Source of the DNA: Brevibacillus sp. DP1.3A
GTDB taxonomy: Bacteria; Bacillota; Bacilli; Brevibacillales; Brevibacillaceae
Length of the DNA: 64,000 nucleotides
NCBI RefSeq assembly: GCF_013284245.2
Contig: NZ_CP085876.1
Coordinates: 2,463,001 to 2,527,000 of the forward strand
Direction: 5' to 3'
Positions within the stretch are counted from its first letter, which is position 1, and the number at the start of each line of letters is the position of its first letter. The position numbers were made by a program, and so were the translations under genes. A model generated the notes under the pieces. That model searched no databases. It saw only the letters and a program-made list of their open reading frames with translations, and had not been told where the DNA came from. Positions 43,754-52,549 of the stretch are shown in pieces.

Positions 43754-43887
43754 TCGATGTCGTCCTTTTCGTTTAAACATTTATTTGCTTGGACATACTT
43801 TTTCTAGTAGAAAGCGATTCTACAAGAGTAGGGAAAAGCATAGGATGAATTACATCATCCTTTTTAAAGGTAACGGGAGGGACTCAT

Positions 43888-44529
43888 ATGGTAGCTTCCA
43901 GACAAGACGCATGGACCGAAGATGACGATCTAGTGTTGGCGGAAGTCACCTTGCGCCACATACGCGAAGGCGGCACACAGCTTGCTGCATTTGAAGAAGT
44001 GGGTCAAAGGTTAGGAAGGACAGCAGCTGCGTGCGGCTTCCGCTGGAACAGTTGCGTGCGCAAACGGTACGATGCGGCTATTTCGATTGCGAAAAGCCAA
44101 AGGCAGCAGCTGAAAAAGCTCGGGAGGATTCAAGCACCGCCTCCTGTGGTGGCTGAGGTCGAGGTCGTCACATTGCACACAAAACGATCTGAAACACCAG
44201 TAGCAGAGGTACAAAAGTACGCGGATGTAGAGGAGCAGCAGATTGAAGCAGTCATTCGCATGCTCGGCAATCAAAAAGAAATGACTCGTCGCTTGCGACA
44301 ATTGGAACAAGAGTTGGAAGGAAAAGAGTTGGAGTTAAAAGAATTGAAAGAAGCCCACGAACGCGCTAGAAAAGAGCTGGATCAGGTTCAGGGTGTCAAT
44401 GATGACTACCGTGCCTTGGTACAGATCATGGAACGTGCACGCAAGCTTGCTTTTTTACAGGAAGAGGATTCCAACAAAGCGATCTTCAAAATGGATGAAA
44501 ACGGAAATTTAGAGCGTGTGGAAAAATAA
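43888..44529 (+). CDS. ylbO: RsfA/YlbO family prespore-specific transcription factor
   Basis: 213 residues: an N-terminal Myb/SANT-like DNA-binding domain (AWTEDDDLVLAEVTLRHIRE, AFEEVGQRLGRTAAACGFRW), a linker with Pro/Val, and a long C-terminal coiled coil (KEMTRRLRQLEQELEGKEL, HERARKELDQV). RsfA and YlbO act in the forespore with sigma-F/sigma-G in B. subtilis. Its place next to ylbP supports YlbO. ATG 43888 after GGGAGGG. Terminator follows. Confidence 0.85.
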   Translation: MVASRQDAWTEDDDLVLAEVTLRHIREGGTQLAAFEEVGQRLGRTAAACGFRWNSCVRKRYDAAISIAKSQRQQLKKLGRIQAPPPVVAEVEVVTLHTKRSETPVAEVQKYADVEEQQIEAVIRMLGNQKEMTRRLRQLEQELEGKELELKELKEAHERARKELDQVQGVNDDYRALVQIMERARKLAFLQEEDSNKAIFKMDENGNLERVEK

Positions 44530-44540
44530 GCGCAAGGCAT

Positions 44541-44575
44541 GAAAAAAGAAGCGGTCATTGATCCGCTTCTTTTTG
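44541..44575 (+). terminator. Terminator after ylbO
   Basis: AAAAAGAAGCGG and CCGCTTCTTTTT pair around TCATTGAT. Confidence 0.85.
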
Positions 44576-44615
44576 TTTACGCATTCATTTGTCGTTCATG
44601 TTGGGAAAGGGAGAG

Positions 44616-45083
44616 CTAGTCTTGCAGCTCTACGCTCTCTGGCAACCATACGTACGGGTTTTCACCACGGTCACGCATGAGGTTGTATTTCACAGGCGTG
44701 AAGCCCATTTTCAACCAAAAATCGTCTGCGCGACAGCGGGAGTTGGTTTTAATAGGAGCTCCAAAGCTCTTCGCGTGGTTGACCAAAGCAGTTCCGTAAT
44801 CTTTGTGACGGTAGTCGGGCAGGACTTCGAGCTTCCACAGCTCGTAATAGTCTTGCGCAGGTTGGAAGTAACGATCGTATTTCCCGTCAATTTTGTAGAG
44901 GCTCATACGTGCTACCATAAGATCGTTGTCATAAATACCGTAAAATGGAGATTCCGAATCGTTTTCCACGATGTTCGCCTCCAGGTCTTCCTTCATAGAA
45001 AGCTCCTCCAGGCCAAATTCGCGAAACTTCTGGAATTCCTCCAGTGTCTTATAGTTGATTTGCAAACGTCTTACTTCAAACAT
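44616..45083 (-). CDS. ylbP: N-acetyltransferase YlbP
   Basis: 155 residues matching YlbP of Bacillus: INYKTLEEFQKFREFGLEEL, LEANIVENDSESPFYGIYDN, LVARMSLYKIDGKYDRYF, LWKLEVLPDYRHKDYGTALV (acetyl-CoA loop) and FWLKMGFTPVKYNL. Substrate unknown. ATG 45083 after GAGAGGAG. Adjacent to ylbO as in B. subtilis; panE (ylbQ) comes next there but here the leucine operon lies in between. Confidence 0.88.
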   Translation of the reverse strand: MFEVRRLQINYKTLEEFQKFREFGLEELSMKEDLEANIVENDSESPFYGIYDNDLMVARMSLYKIDGKYDRYFQPAQDYYELWKLEVLPDYRHKDYGTALVNHAKSFGAPIKTNSRCRADDFWLKMGFTPVKYNLMRDRGENPYVWLPESVELQD

Positions 45084-45310
45084 GGTTAGCCACTCCTCTC
45101 ACAGCTCTTTGCCTTGGCCACCTTTTGGCCCCGCCCCTTTATTATACACGATGATTGGCTTTTCCGAAGTGTTTTTCTTTTTTTATTGGAGGGATTGTCA
45201 GGCAATGATTTCGCTTCCTTGGAAAAATTTAAAATTTCATCCTAGAACTATGATCATTCTCGTGGCAAAATAGAAAGTAGCATCACATGATACAAACCAG
45301 GCAAACAATT

Positions 45311-45324
45311 TGGAAGCGCTTACG
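45311..45324 (+). promoter_or_regulatory. cre site (CcpA operator) of the leucine degradation operon
   Basis: TGGAAGCGCTTACG agrees at 12 of 14 positions with the cre consensus TGWAANCGNTNWCA, including the central CG. It sits 36 bases before the accC start, where bound CcpA would block elongation or initiation. Confidence 0.6.
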
Positions 45325-45359
45325 GTTGTAGTCGGTTTGTCAAAGAGGGGAGCGTTGCC

Positions 45360-46715
45360 ATGAACAAGGTATTAATCGCAAACCGTGGTGAGATTGCCAG
45401 ACGAATTATCCGTACATGCAAGGCAAGAGGAGTGGCTACGGTTGCTGTCTATTCGGATGCAGACAAGGATCTGCCGTTTGTTCGTGAAGCAGATGAGTCA
45501 GTCCATATTGGTCCACCACCTGTACCACACAGCTACCTGAACGTAGAGGCCATTCTTGCAGCAGCAAAAAGCACCGGTGCCGATGCCATTCATCCAGGCT
45601 ACGGTCTTTTGTCAGAAAACGAATCTTTTGCCCGTCGCGTTCTGGAGGAAGGTCTTCATTTCATTGGTCCAACCCCAGAGGTCATCGGTCAAATGGGTGA
45701 CAAGCTGACTGCCCGCCATATTATGGAGGCTGCGGGAGTACCAGTCGTTCCAGGGTGCGAACAGGCTATCGATTCTCCAGATGAAGCAGCTGTCATCGCG
45801 ATGTCCATCGGATATCCCGTGATGCTCAAAGCCAGTGCTGGCGGCGGAGGAATCGGAATGCACATTTGTCGAGACGAGGCCGAGCTGCGTCAAGCCTACC
45901 AATCGGCGAAAGGTCGCGCAAAAGCGTATTTTGGTAACGATGCGATGTACATGGAGAAGTACGTGGAACGTCCGCGTCACATCGAAGTACAGGTCGTTGC
46001 CGATCAGCATGGAAACGTCATCCACTTATTAGAACGGGAATGCTCCATACAGCGCAGACATCAAAAGGTGCTCGAAGAAAGCCCTTCGCCCTTTTTGGAC
46101 ACAGCAACGAGAGAGCTTCTGTGCGATGCAGCGGTAACAGCAGCGAAAGCAGTGGGCTATTCGGGTGTTGGAACGGTTGAATTTATCGTAGATGAACAGA
46201 AAAACTTTTACTTCTTGGAAATGAATACACGCTTGCAAGTGGAGCATCCCGTGACGGAAGAAATGACGGGCATTGACCTCGTGTCTCTCCAACTGGACAT
46301 TGCTGATGGTCACCCGCTGTCGATCAAGCAAGAGGACGTAAAGGCTCTGCGCCACGCGATTGAGCTGCGTGTCTATGCGGAAGACCCTGTCACCTTCCTG
46401 CCATCGCCAGGGACGATTACGTTGTACCAACCACCTTCATTCGAACATGTACGAATTGATGATGGGGTAGAGACAGGTACACAGGTGACTCCTTTTTACG
46501 ACCCGATGATTGCAAAGGTCATTGTATCGGGGGAGACAAGAGAAGAGGCTGTGCAACAAGCGCAGAAAGCTATGGATCATTTTCTGATTACTGGCATTAA
46601 AACGAACATTCCGTTTTTGCAACAAGTATTACAGGACGAACAATTCCGAGCTGGTAACTATACGACATGGTTCGTTACTGAGCGTGGAGCAGCGTCAAGC
46701 ACGGAAAAACGCTAA
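45360..46715 (+). CDS. yngH: Acyl-CoA carboxylase biotin carboxylase subunit
   Basis: 451 residues of the AccC type: VLIANRGEIARRIIRTC, HPGYGLLSEN, the ATP-grasp glycine loop KASAGGGGIGMH, EKYVERPRHIEVQV, ECSIQRRHQKVLEE and FLEMNTRLQVEHPVTE. It carboxylates biotin on the small carrier encoded next. In the order biotin carboxylase, BCCP, HMG-CoA lyase, hydratase, carboxyltransferase it corresponds to YngH of B. subtilis, so 3-methylcrotonyl-CoA is the inferred substrate. GAGGGGAG precedes ATG 45360. Confidence 0.92.
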   Translation: MNKVLIANRGEIARRIIRTCKARGVATVAVYSDADKDLPFVREADESVHIGPPPVPHSYLNVEAILAAAKSTGADAIHPGYGLLSENESFARRVLEEGLHFIGPTPEVIGQMGDKLTARHIMEAAGVPVVPGCEQAIDSPDEAAVIAMSIGYPVMLKASAGGGGIGMHICRDEAELRQAYQSAKGRAKAYFGNDAMYMEKYVERPRHIEVQVVADQHGNVIHLLERECSIQRRHQKVLEESPSPFLDTATRELLCDAAVTAAKAVGYSGVGTVEFIVDEQKNFYFLEMNTRLQVEHPVTEEMTGIDLVSLQLDIADGHPLSIKQEDVKALRHAIELRVYAEDPVTFLPSPGTITLYQPPSFEHVRIDDGVETGTQVTPFYDPMIAKVIVSGETREEAVQQAQKAMDHFLITGIKTNIPFLQQVLQDEQFRAGNYTTWFVTERGAASSTEKR

Positions 46716-46751
46716 GCTAATAAAAATGATATGCAAGGGAGAGGACCATCC

Positions 46752-46964
46752 ATGAAACAAGTAGCAGCCAATATGGCAGGAACCGTTATTAATGTCCTGG
46801 TGCAGCCAGGTGATGAGATCAATGAAGGACAAGACGTTCTTGTACTGGAATCGATGAAAATGGAAGTTCCTGTACAGGCTCAAGCCTCAGGCAAGGTTGT
46901 GGAAGTAAAAGCGAATATTGGCGATTTTGTCAACGATGGCGATATCATTGTCGTTTTGGAATAG
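46752..46964 (+). CDS. yngHB: Biotinyl carrier protein (YngHB-type)
   Basis: A complete 70-residue biotinyl/lipoyl attachment domain with the biotinylation motif ESMKME (the lysine at about residue 36) and the flanking glycine turns NMAGTVINVLVQPGDEI and IGDFVNDGDIIVV. It carries carboxybiotin between the carboxylase upstream and the carboxyltransferase downstream. ATG 46752 after GGGAGAGG. Second gene of the operon. Confidence 0.92.
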   Translation: MKQVAANMAGTVINVLVQPGDEINEGQDVLVLESMKMEVPVQAQASGKVVEVKANIGDFVNDGDIIVVLE

Positions 46965-47015
46965 GATTAGAATACTTCTAAACTGAGCGACCGCTAGGCA
47001 AGGAGGTGACTTGTT

Positions 47016-47915
47016 GTGCGTGTGCAAATCGTGGAGGTCGGTCCTCGTGACGGGCTGCAAAATGAGAGTGTGATCGTTCCGGCAGCAGCAAAAATCGCGC
47101 TGATTCATAAGCTGATGGCAGCAGGCTTGAAGCGAATAGAAGCAAGTTCGTTTGTGAATCCGAAATGGATACCGCAATTGGCGGATGCAGATGAGGTCTT
47201 GCAGGGAATCAATCGCAGCCAAGAGGTAACGCTTAGCGCATTGGTTCCAAATATTCGCGGCCTGGAGCGGGCGCGTCAATGCGGACTGACAGAGATTGCC
47301 CTGTTCATGTCTGCTTCTGAAACGCATAATCAAAAAAATATCAATAAACGGATAGAAGACACGTTTCCGATCCTGCGGGAGGCTGCCCAGGAAGCACTGG
47401 CTCTCGGGATGAAAGTTCGCGGATATATCTCAACGGTGTTCGGTTGTCCGTACGAGGGAAACGTTCCGTTGGACAATAGCCGCAGGGTGACAGAGGCGCT
47501 ATTGGAAATGGGAGTGTACGAGATTTCTCTAGGGGATACGATAGGGGTTGCAACACCGAAGCAGGTTCATGAGGTTTTTGGAGAACTTGTGAAAGATGTT
47601 ACGAACGAGCGCTTAGCCGCCCATTTCCACGATACGAGAGGAACTGGATTGGCGAACGTAGCAGCAGCGCTGGATGAAGGAATCCGGATCTTTGACAGCT
47701 CAATCGGCGGCCTCGGTGGATGCCCGTATGCCCCAGGAGCTGCCGGCAACATTTCGACTGAAGATTTGGTCTACATGTTACATGGAATGGACTATGAAAC
47801 GGGTGTCGATCTAGAGAAGTTGATTGAGGCTGGTGCGTATATTGGGCAGCAGTTGGACAAAGAGCTCCCCTCAAAAGTGCTGCGGGCATCGCTCGCAAGC
47901 AAACCAGCTGGATGA
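47016..47915 (+). CDS. yngG: Hydroxymethylglutaryl-CoA lyase
   Basis: 299 residues, the same length as YngG. TIM-barrel HMGL-like motifs: VEVGPRDGLQNE with the catalytic Arg and Asp, ASSFVNPKWIPQLAD, ISLGDTIGVATP, AAHFHDTRGTGLAN with metal histidines, and the signature GGLGGCPYAPGAAGN containing the active-site cysteine. Splits HMG-CoA to acetoacetate and acetyl-CoA, the last step of leucine degradation. GTG 47016 follows AGGAGGTGA. Confidence 0.93.
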   Translation: MRVQIVEVGPRDGLQNESVIVPAAAKIALIHKLMAAGLKRIEASSFVNPKWIPQLADADEVLQGINRSQEVTLSALVPNIRGLERARQCGLTEIALFMSASETHNQKNINKRIEDTFPILREAAQEALALGMKVRGYISTVFGCPYEGNVPLDNSRRVTEALLEMGVYEISLGDTIGVATPKQVHEVFGELVKDVTNERLAAHFHDTRGTGLANVAAALDEGIRIFDSSIGGLGGCPYAPGAAGNISTEDLVYMLHGMDYETGVDLEKLIEAGAYIGQQLDKELPSKVLRASLASKPAG

Positions 47916-47953
47916 TCTGTATTTTCCACACATTCGCAAAGAGGGGATAGAAT

Positions 47954-48727
47954 ATGACGGTTTCCCTGCAAAGAGAGGGCGCAATCGGCGTACTAACGCT
48001 GCAACGGCCAGAAGTTTTTAACTGCCTCAATCTTGAAACGCTCGTGACACTCCGCGGCTTGATCAGTGAAATCAGCCATGATCGTGACATCCGGACAGTC
48101 ATTGTGACAGGTGCTGGCGACAAGGCGTTTTGCTCCGGTGCAGATTTAAGAGAGCGGCGCTCAATGTCACCACAACAAGTCGAAGTATATATCCAAACGA
48201 TTCGAGATACGTTCACAGAGCTGGAAAAGCTACCGAAACCAGTCATCGCGGCGATTAACGGGCTGGCACTGGGGGGCGGTACAGAATTGGCGTTGGCGTG
48301 CGATCTGCGGATCATGAGTGAACATGCCCAGATGGGTTTAACGGAGACATCGCTCGGGATCATCCCGGGTGCTGGCGGAACACAGCGTTTACCTCGGTTG
48401 GTTGGAAAGGGCGTCGCCAAGGAACTGATTTTTACGGCAAGGCGTGTATTTCCAGAGGAGGCACTGTCCATTGGGTTGATCAATCGGATTGTTCCCGCTG
48501 ATCAACTCATGGCGACAGCGATTTCTTTGGCCGAGCAAATTTCAGAGAATGCTCCACTTGCCTTAGCCCAAGCCAAGTTTGCCATCGATTGTGGAGTGGA
48601 GGTCGAGTTAGCTAGCGGACTTCAGATTGAGAGCAATGCGTACAAGCTGCTCGTCCCGACGAAAGACCGCCTAGAAGGACTCGTAGCCTTTCAAGAAAAA
48701 CGAAAACCGATATACCGCGGAGAGTGA
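47954..48727 (+). CDS. yngF: Enoyl-CoA hydratase, probable methylglutaconyl-CoA hydratase
   Basis: 257 residues of the crotonase family: IGVLTLQRPEVFNCLNLE, DKAFCSGADLRERR, VIAAINGLALGGGTELALACDLRI and LTETSLGIIPGAGGTQRLPRLVG, with both catalytic glutamates of true hydratases (GGGTELA and TETSLG). Between HMG-CoA lyase and the carboxyltransferase, so it likely hydrates 3-methylglutaconyl-CoA. ATG 47954 after GAGGGG. Confidence 0.9.
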   Translation: MTVSLQREGAIGVLTLQRPEVFNCLNLETLVTLRGLISEISHDRDIRTVIVTGAGDKAFCSGADLRERRSMSPQQVEVYIQTIRDTFTELEKLPKPVIAAINGLALGGGTELALACDLRIMSEHAQMGLTETSLGIIPGAGGTQRLPRLVGKGVAKELIFTARRVFPEEALSIGLINRIVPADQLMATAISLAEQISENAPLALAQAKFAIDCGVEVELASGLQIESNAYKLLVPTKDRLEGLVAFQEKRKPIYRGE

Positions 48728-48744
48728 CGAGGGGGATTACGCTG

Positions 48745-50283
48745 ATGACCAAACATTTGGAAGACACATTGCATGGAAAAATCGCCCAAGTAGTGCAAGG
48801 GGGCGATGCCAAGTATCATGACAAGCTCAAGGAGCAAAACAAGCTGTTCGTCCGCGATCGCCTCAAGCTATTGTTCGATGACGAGTTCATGGTCGAGGAT
48901 GGGCTGTTCGCGAATGTTATGGCAGGTGATCTGCCGGCGGATGGAGTTGTAACCGCAATCGGCAAGGTAAATGGTCAAACTGTATGCGTGATGGCCAATG
49001 ATTCGACAGTGAAAGCAGGGTCTTGGGGATCGCGGACCGTCGAAAAAATTATCCGCATTCAAGAGACAGCTGAAAAAATGCGTGTTCCTCTTCTCTATCT
49101 CGTCGATTCAGCAGGAGCGCGTATCACTGACCAATTGGAGATGTTCCCAGGCCGACGGGGTGCTGGGCGAATCTTTTACAACCAAGTGAAGCTATCCGGC
49201 AAAATTCCACAAGTGTGCATTTTGTTTGGACCTTCTGCTGCTGGTGGCGCTTATATCCCAGCTTTTTGTGACATTGTCATCATGGTCGACAAAAACGCGA
49301 GCATGTACTTGGGCTCCCCGCGTATGGCGGAAATGGTGATTGGAGAAAAGGTGAGCTTGGAAGAGTTGGGCGGCGCACGCATGCATTGCTCCGTCAGCGG
49401 ATGCGGCGACGTACTGGCTGCCAATGAAGAAGAAGCGATTCAAGCAGCGCGCAGCTATCTGCGTTTCTTCCCGGCGAACTATACGTTGACGCCGCCGACT
49501 GCACTGGCGAGAGCACCTGTGCCTACAGCGAAGGAAATCACGAGTATCGTGCCGGAGAACCAGAATGCAGCTTTCAATATGCATGATGTCATTACAGCAT
49601 TGGTCGACGAGGATTCGTTCTTTGAAATCAAAAAGTTATTTGCCCAAGAGCTGATTACCGGATTGGCGAGACTAGATGGCAAGCCGGTTGGAATCATTGC
49701 TAACCAACCGCGAGTGAAGGGAGGAGTCCTGTTTGTCGATTCGGCTGACAAGGCGGCTCGATTCATCACGTTGTGCGATGCGTTTTCGATCCCACTCCTG
49801 TTCTTGGCGGATGTTCCTGGCTTTATGATCGGGACAGCAGTAGAGCGGGCAGGCATTATCAGACACGGGGCCAAAATGATCTCCGCCATGGCGGAAGCCA
49901 CCGTACCGAAAATATCAGTCATTGTACGCAAAGCGTATGGTGCCGGCTTGTATGCAATGGCCAGCGCTGCGTTTGAACCAGATGCTTGCCTTGCACTTCC
50001 AGGTGCCCAAATCGCTGTGATGGGACCAGAAGCGGCGGTCAATGCCGTGTACAGTAACAAAATTCAGGCGATTGAGGACCCGGCAGAGCGTCAAGCGTTT
50101 ATTCAGGAAAAACGCAGAGAGTATCAGGAAGACATCGATCTGTACTTACTGGCATCCAACTTGATTGTTGATGCTGTTGTGCCTCCAAGCGAACTGAGAC
50201 GAGAATTAATCCAGCGCTACGAGGTTTACAAGGAAAAGCGTCACGTTTTTTCGGACAGAAAGCATGCAGTTTATCCCGTATAA
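48745..50283 (+). CDS. yngE: Acyl-CoA carboxylase carboxyltransferase subunit (methylcrotonyl/propionyl-CoA type)
   Basis: 512 residues. YngE-type beta subunit: VAGDLPADGVVTAIGKVNGQ, LVDSAGARITDQLEMFPGRRGAG, GPSAAGGAYIPAFCD, MYLGSPRMAEM, and in the C-terminal half LADVPGFMIGTAVERAGIIRHGAK and AYGAGLYAMASAAFEPD with oxyanion glycines. Transfers CO2 from carboxybiotin to the acyl-CoA. ATG 48745 after GAGGGGG is favoured over GTG 48724, which overlaps the hydratase stop. Acyl-CoA dehydrogenase and synthetase genes (yngJ/yngI) are absent here. Confidence 0.92.
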   Translation: MTKHLEDTLHGKIAQVVQGGDAKYHDKLKEQNKLFVRDRLKLLFDDEFMVEDGLFANVMAGDLPADGVVTAIGKVNGQTVCVMANDSTVKAGSWGSRTVEKIIRIQETAEKMRVPLLYLVDSAGARITDQLEMFPGRRGAGRIFYNQVKLSGKIPQVCILFGPSAAGGAYIPAFCDIVIMVDKNASMYLGSPRMAEMVIGEKVSLEELGGARMHCSVSGCGDVLAANEEEAIQAARSYLRFFPANYTLTPPTALARAPVPTAKEITSIVPENQNAAFNMHDVITALVDEDSFFEIKKLFAQELITGLARLDGKPVGIIANQPRVKGGVLFVDSADKAARFITLCDAFSIPLLFLADVPGFMIGTAVERAGIIRHGAKMISAMAEATVPKISVIVRKAYGAGLYAMASAAFEPDACLALPGAQIAVMGPEAAVNAVYSNKIQAIEDPAERQAFIQEKRREYQEDIDLYLLASNLIVDAVVPPSELRRELIQRYEVYKEKRHVFSDRKHAVYPV

Positions 50284-50292
50284 ATCAAGGTT

Positions 50293-50332
50293 CAGGCTGT
50301 CGTCAAAAGGCGATAGCCTGATTTTTTTTACA
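50293..50332 (+). terminator. Terminator of the leucine degradation operon
   Basis: TCAGGCTGTCG and CGATAGCCTGA pair with one mismatch; eight T follow. Confidence 0.85.
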
Positions 50333-50455
50333 GAAAATGTGTAATAACCTAGGAATATTTCGATAATTTCGATCTTTTTTTGTGGCAATCAATTGAACAA
50401 TCCCGAAAACTCTGTTATTCTTGAAAAATAAGCATTGATTAATGTGGGTGAACAA

Positions 50456-51421
50456 ATGCTGCTAGAACCAAGGAAGTATCAGGTGGTAGTCATAGGTGGA
50501 GGGTCTGTCGGGCTGCTGTATGCAGCAAGGCTCGCACTTGCTGGACAACCTGTTACGATTGTTACACGCAGTTCACTCCAGGCGAATCAGCTAAATGAAC
50601 GCGGGCTCAGCTTTCAAAAGCTTAATGGCGAAACAGTCACTGTTCCCGTCACCGCCAGCCCCATTGAAAAAGGATTGCCTGAAGGGAAGCTGTATCTGTT
50701 AACTGTAAAGCAGCCAGATTTGCACAACGTGCTTCCAGCCTTACAAGGGGTAGACCTTGAGGCAAGAGTGATCGCTTTGCAAAATGGCATGGGTCATTAC
50801 GAATTGCTTCGAACCGTTTTAACGGAGACGCAGTGCTTCTTTGCGATTAATACGGAAGGAGCTAGGAGATTGTCGCCTACAGAAGTCGTGCATACCGGTA
50901 CAGGTACTTTGCGCGTAGGTTCTTGGGAGACTTCTGATTGCAATGATCCACTGATTCGCATATTTGTCGACTGGGCGATATCAACAGGCATGGAGGCTGT
51001 CTATGAAAAGGCAATACAGCCCTTCGCTTGGCGCAAGCTCATCGCAAATGCGCTGATCAATCCGTTAACCGCGCTTTTTGAAATCCCAAATGGTGCTCTC
51101 CTCGAAAATTCACATACGCAACAGCTCATGCGTGCTTTATTTATGGAAGCAGCTGCAGTGGCTGCGTATGCCGGACAAAAAATCGAGGATGCAGACTTGC
51201 AGGAAATTGTCTCCATTTGCCGAAATACTTCCCGTAATCTTTCCTCCATGCTGCAGGATATAAAGAAGCGCAGACCGACGGAAGTGCAGTCTATCAACGG
51301 CTATCTCGTCCAAGTAGGAAAAGAGGCAGGGATTCCGACTCCGCTGCACGAAACCTTGCTTCGCGTTATCCTTCTGAAGTCAGACATGGGAATACGGAAG
51401 GAGGGAGGCGACAGTAGATGA
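50456..51421 (+). CDS. panE: 2-dehydropantoate 2-reductase
   Basis: About 321 residues. Rossmann NADPH site VVVIGGGSVGLLYAARLALAG, then LLTVKQPDLHNVLPAL, ALQNGMGHYE and the catalytic region FAWRKLIANALINPLTAL (Lys and Asn), ending in PTEVQSINGYLVQVGKEAGIPTP, typical of PanE/ApbA. It reduces ketopantoate to pantoate in coenzyme A synthesis; it corresponds to YlbQ. The ribosome binding site (GTGGGTGA before ATG 50456) is weak; TTG 50435 is an alternative. Overlaps the next gene by four bases. Confidence 0.88.
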   Translation: MLLEPRKYQVVVIGGGSVGLLYAARLALAGQPVTIVTRSSLQANQLNERGLSFQKLNGETVTVPVTASPIEKGLPEGKLYLLTVKQPDLHNVLPALQGVDLEARVIALQNGMGHYELLRTVLTETQCFFAINTEGARRLSPTEVVHTGTGTLRVGSWETSDCNDPLIRIFVDWAISTGMEAVYEKAIQPFAWRKLIANALINPLTALFEIPNGALLENSHTQQLMRALFMEAAAVAAYAGQKIEDADLQEIVSICRNTSRNLSSMLQDIKKRRPTEVQSINGYLVQVGKEAGIPTPLHETLLRVILLKSDMGIRKEGGDSR

Positions 51422-51816
51422 CCTTTTTGGCGAATGTCTGGGCCTATTTGTGGGGTACGCTGACGGTTGTGCCGTTTCTCGGGTTTCCGCTCGTTTATTT
51501 CATCTTGTATGTGACGACGCGGAACAAGAAATTGGCAGGCCGCTTCGCGATAAATATCACGAATCTTTTGGTGATTCGTTCTGCCGTTTCCGCATACGAA
51601 CTGATCTGGCCCGAGGCTTTTTCCGCTTGGTGGTGGGTATTCTGCTTTTACCTGGTGGTAACCGTGCTCCTTGGGTGGGTACAAATGAAGTGGAAGGGAC
51701 GGCTCTCCCTCAAAAAGGTAGGATTTTCGGCTTGGCGTTTGTCGTTTCTCTGGTTTGGATTCGTCTACATAGTGCTGTTTACGACCGGAATTATCAAAAC
51801 GATGGGTGTCGTGTAA
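51418..51816 (+). CDS. DUF3397 membrane protein
   Basis: 132 residues with four hydrophobic segments (WAYLWGTLTVVPFLGFPLVY, ITNLLVIRSAVSAYELIW, WWWVFCFYLVVTVLLGW, SFLWFGFVYIVLFTTGII) and the family pattern NKKLAGRFAINITN. DUF3397 proteins are small membrane proteins of Bacillales near bshC/panE. ATGA overlap with panE implies translational coupling. Function unknown. Confidence 0.75.
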   Translation: MTFLANVWAYLWGTLTVVPFLGFPLVYFILYVTTRNKKLAGRFAINITNLLVIRSAVSAYELIWPEAFSAWWWVFCFYLVVTVLLGWVQMKWKGRLSLKKVGFSAWRLSFLWFGFVYIVLFTTGIIKTMGVV

Positions 51817-51868
51817 AGCACTGTTGATACATATCGTATTTATTCCGATAAGAAAGAAGGTTGGAAAT

Positions 51869-52426
51869 ATGCGACTTCCCATCGAGACCATCGGTCACAA
51901 GATTCGAATGATTCGGAAAGAACGCGGCTTTACCTTGGAAATTATGGCAGGTAAGACAGGGTTAAGCAAAGGTTTGCTGAGTCAAGTAGAGCGTGGAATT
52001 TCGCAGCCGTCGCTTGATTCGCTGTGGAAAATCACCAAAGCTCTGGAGTCACCCATCATTCATTTTTTCGAAGATATTGATCAAAAGCAGGTGCATGTGA
52101 CTCGCTTGCAAAAACGCAGACAACTGGTCTTTCCTGAATCGACGGGCACTTATTCGCTGCTCTCGATGGGAGGTAGTGCCAAGCTGGGGATGCTGGAAGT
52201 GCGACTGATGCCTGGAGAAATGGTTGTCGACAAGTTCGTACAGTCAGAGGGAGAAGAGTGCTTCACGGTCATTACTGGTAGTGTGACAGCGCGCTTCAAC
52301 GATGAAGAGCATGTATTGGAAGCAGGAGACAGTATTTCATTTGACAGCAGCAAAACACACTCAATCGAAAATACAGGAGAAACGGAAGCGTTGTTAATCT
52401 GGTCCGTCACCCCTCCGCAATTTTAA
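51869..52426 (+). CDS. XRE-family regulator with C-terminal cupin domain
   Basis: 185 residues. Helix-turn-helix at residues 8-62 (IGHKIRMIRKERGFTLEIMA, GLSKGLLSQVERGISQPSLDSLWKI), cupin_2 domain at about 105-180 (VRLMPGEMVVDKFVQSEGEE, FTVITGSVTARFNDEEHVL, SKTHSIENTG). Such regulators sense small molecules in amino acid or polyamine catabolism. ATG 51869 after AAGAAGG. Own terminator follows; probably read with panE-DUF3397 or alone. Confidence 0.85.
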   Translation: MRLPIETIGHKIRMIRKERGFTLEIMAGKTGLSKGLLSQVERGISQPSLDSLWKITKALESPIIHFFEDIDQKQVHVTRLQKRRQLVFPESTGTYSLLSMGGSAKLGMLEVRLMPGEMVVDKFVQSEGEECFTVITGSVTARFNDEEHVLEAGDSISFDSSKTHSIENTGETEALLIWSVTPPQF

Positions 52427-52456
52427 TACAAGCGCAATCGAGCCTGTATTACACTT

Positions 52457-52488
52457 TGACAACCCATTAAAGTGGGTTGTCTTGTTTT
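52457..52488 (+). terminator. Terminator after the XRE-cupin gene
   Basis: GACAACCCA and TGGGTTGTC pair perfectly around TTAAAG; TTGTTTTTT follows. Confidence 0.85.
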
Positions 52489-52549
52489 TTGTGGCTGTGG
52501 AGCATGGTATAATTTTGGATGACCATGGCCCTAAGAAAGGTGAGCTAGC

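Noticed and set aside
45240..45310. Sigma-E promoter (CATGATACAAAC) before the leucine operon
   Set aside because: The -10-like string is suggestive, as the B. subtilis yng genes are mother-cell expressed, but no matching -35 lies at the right distance.
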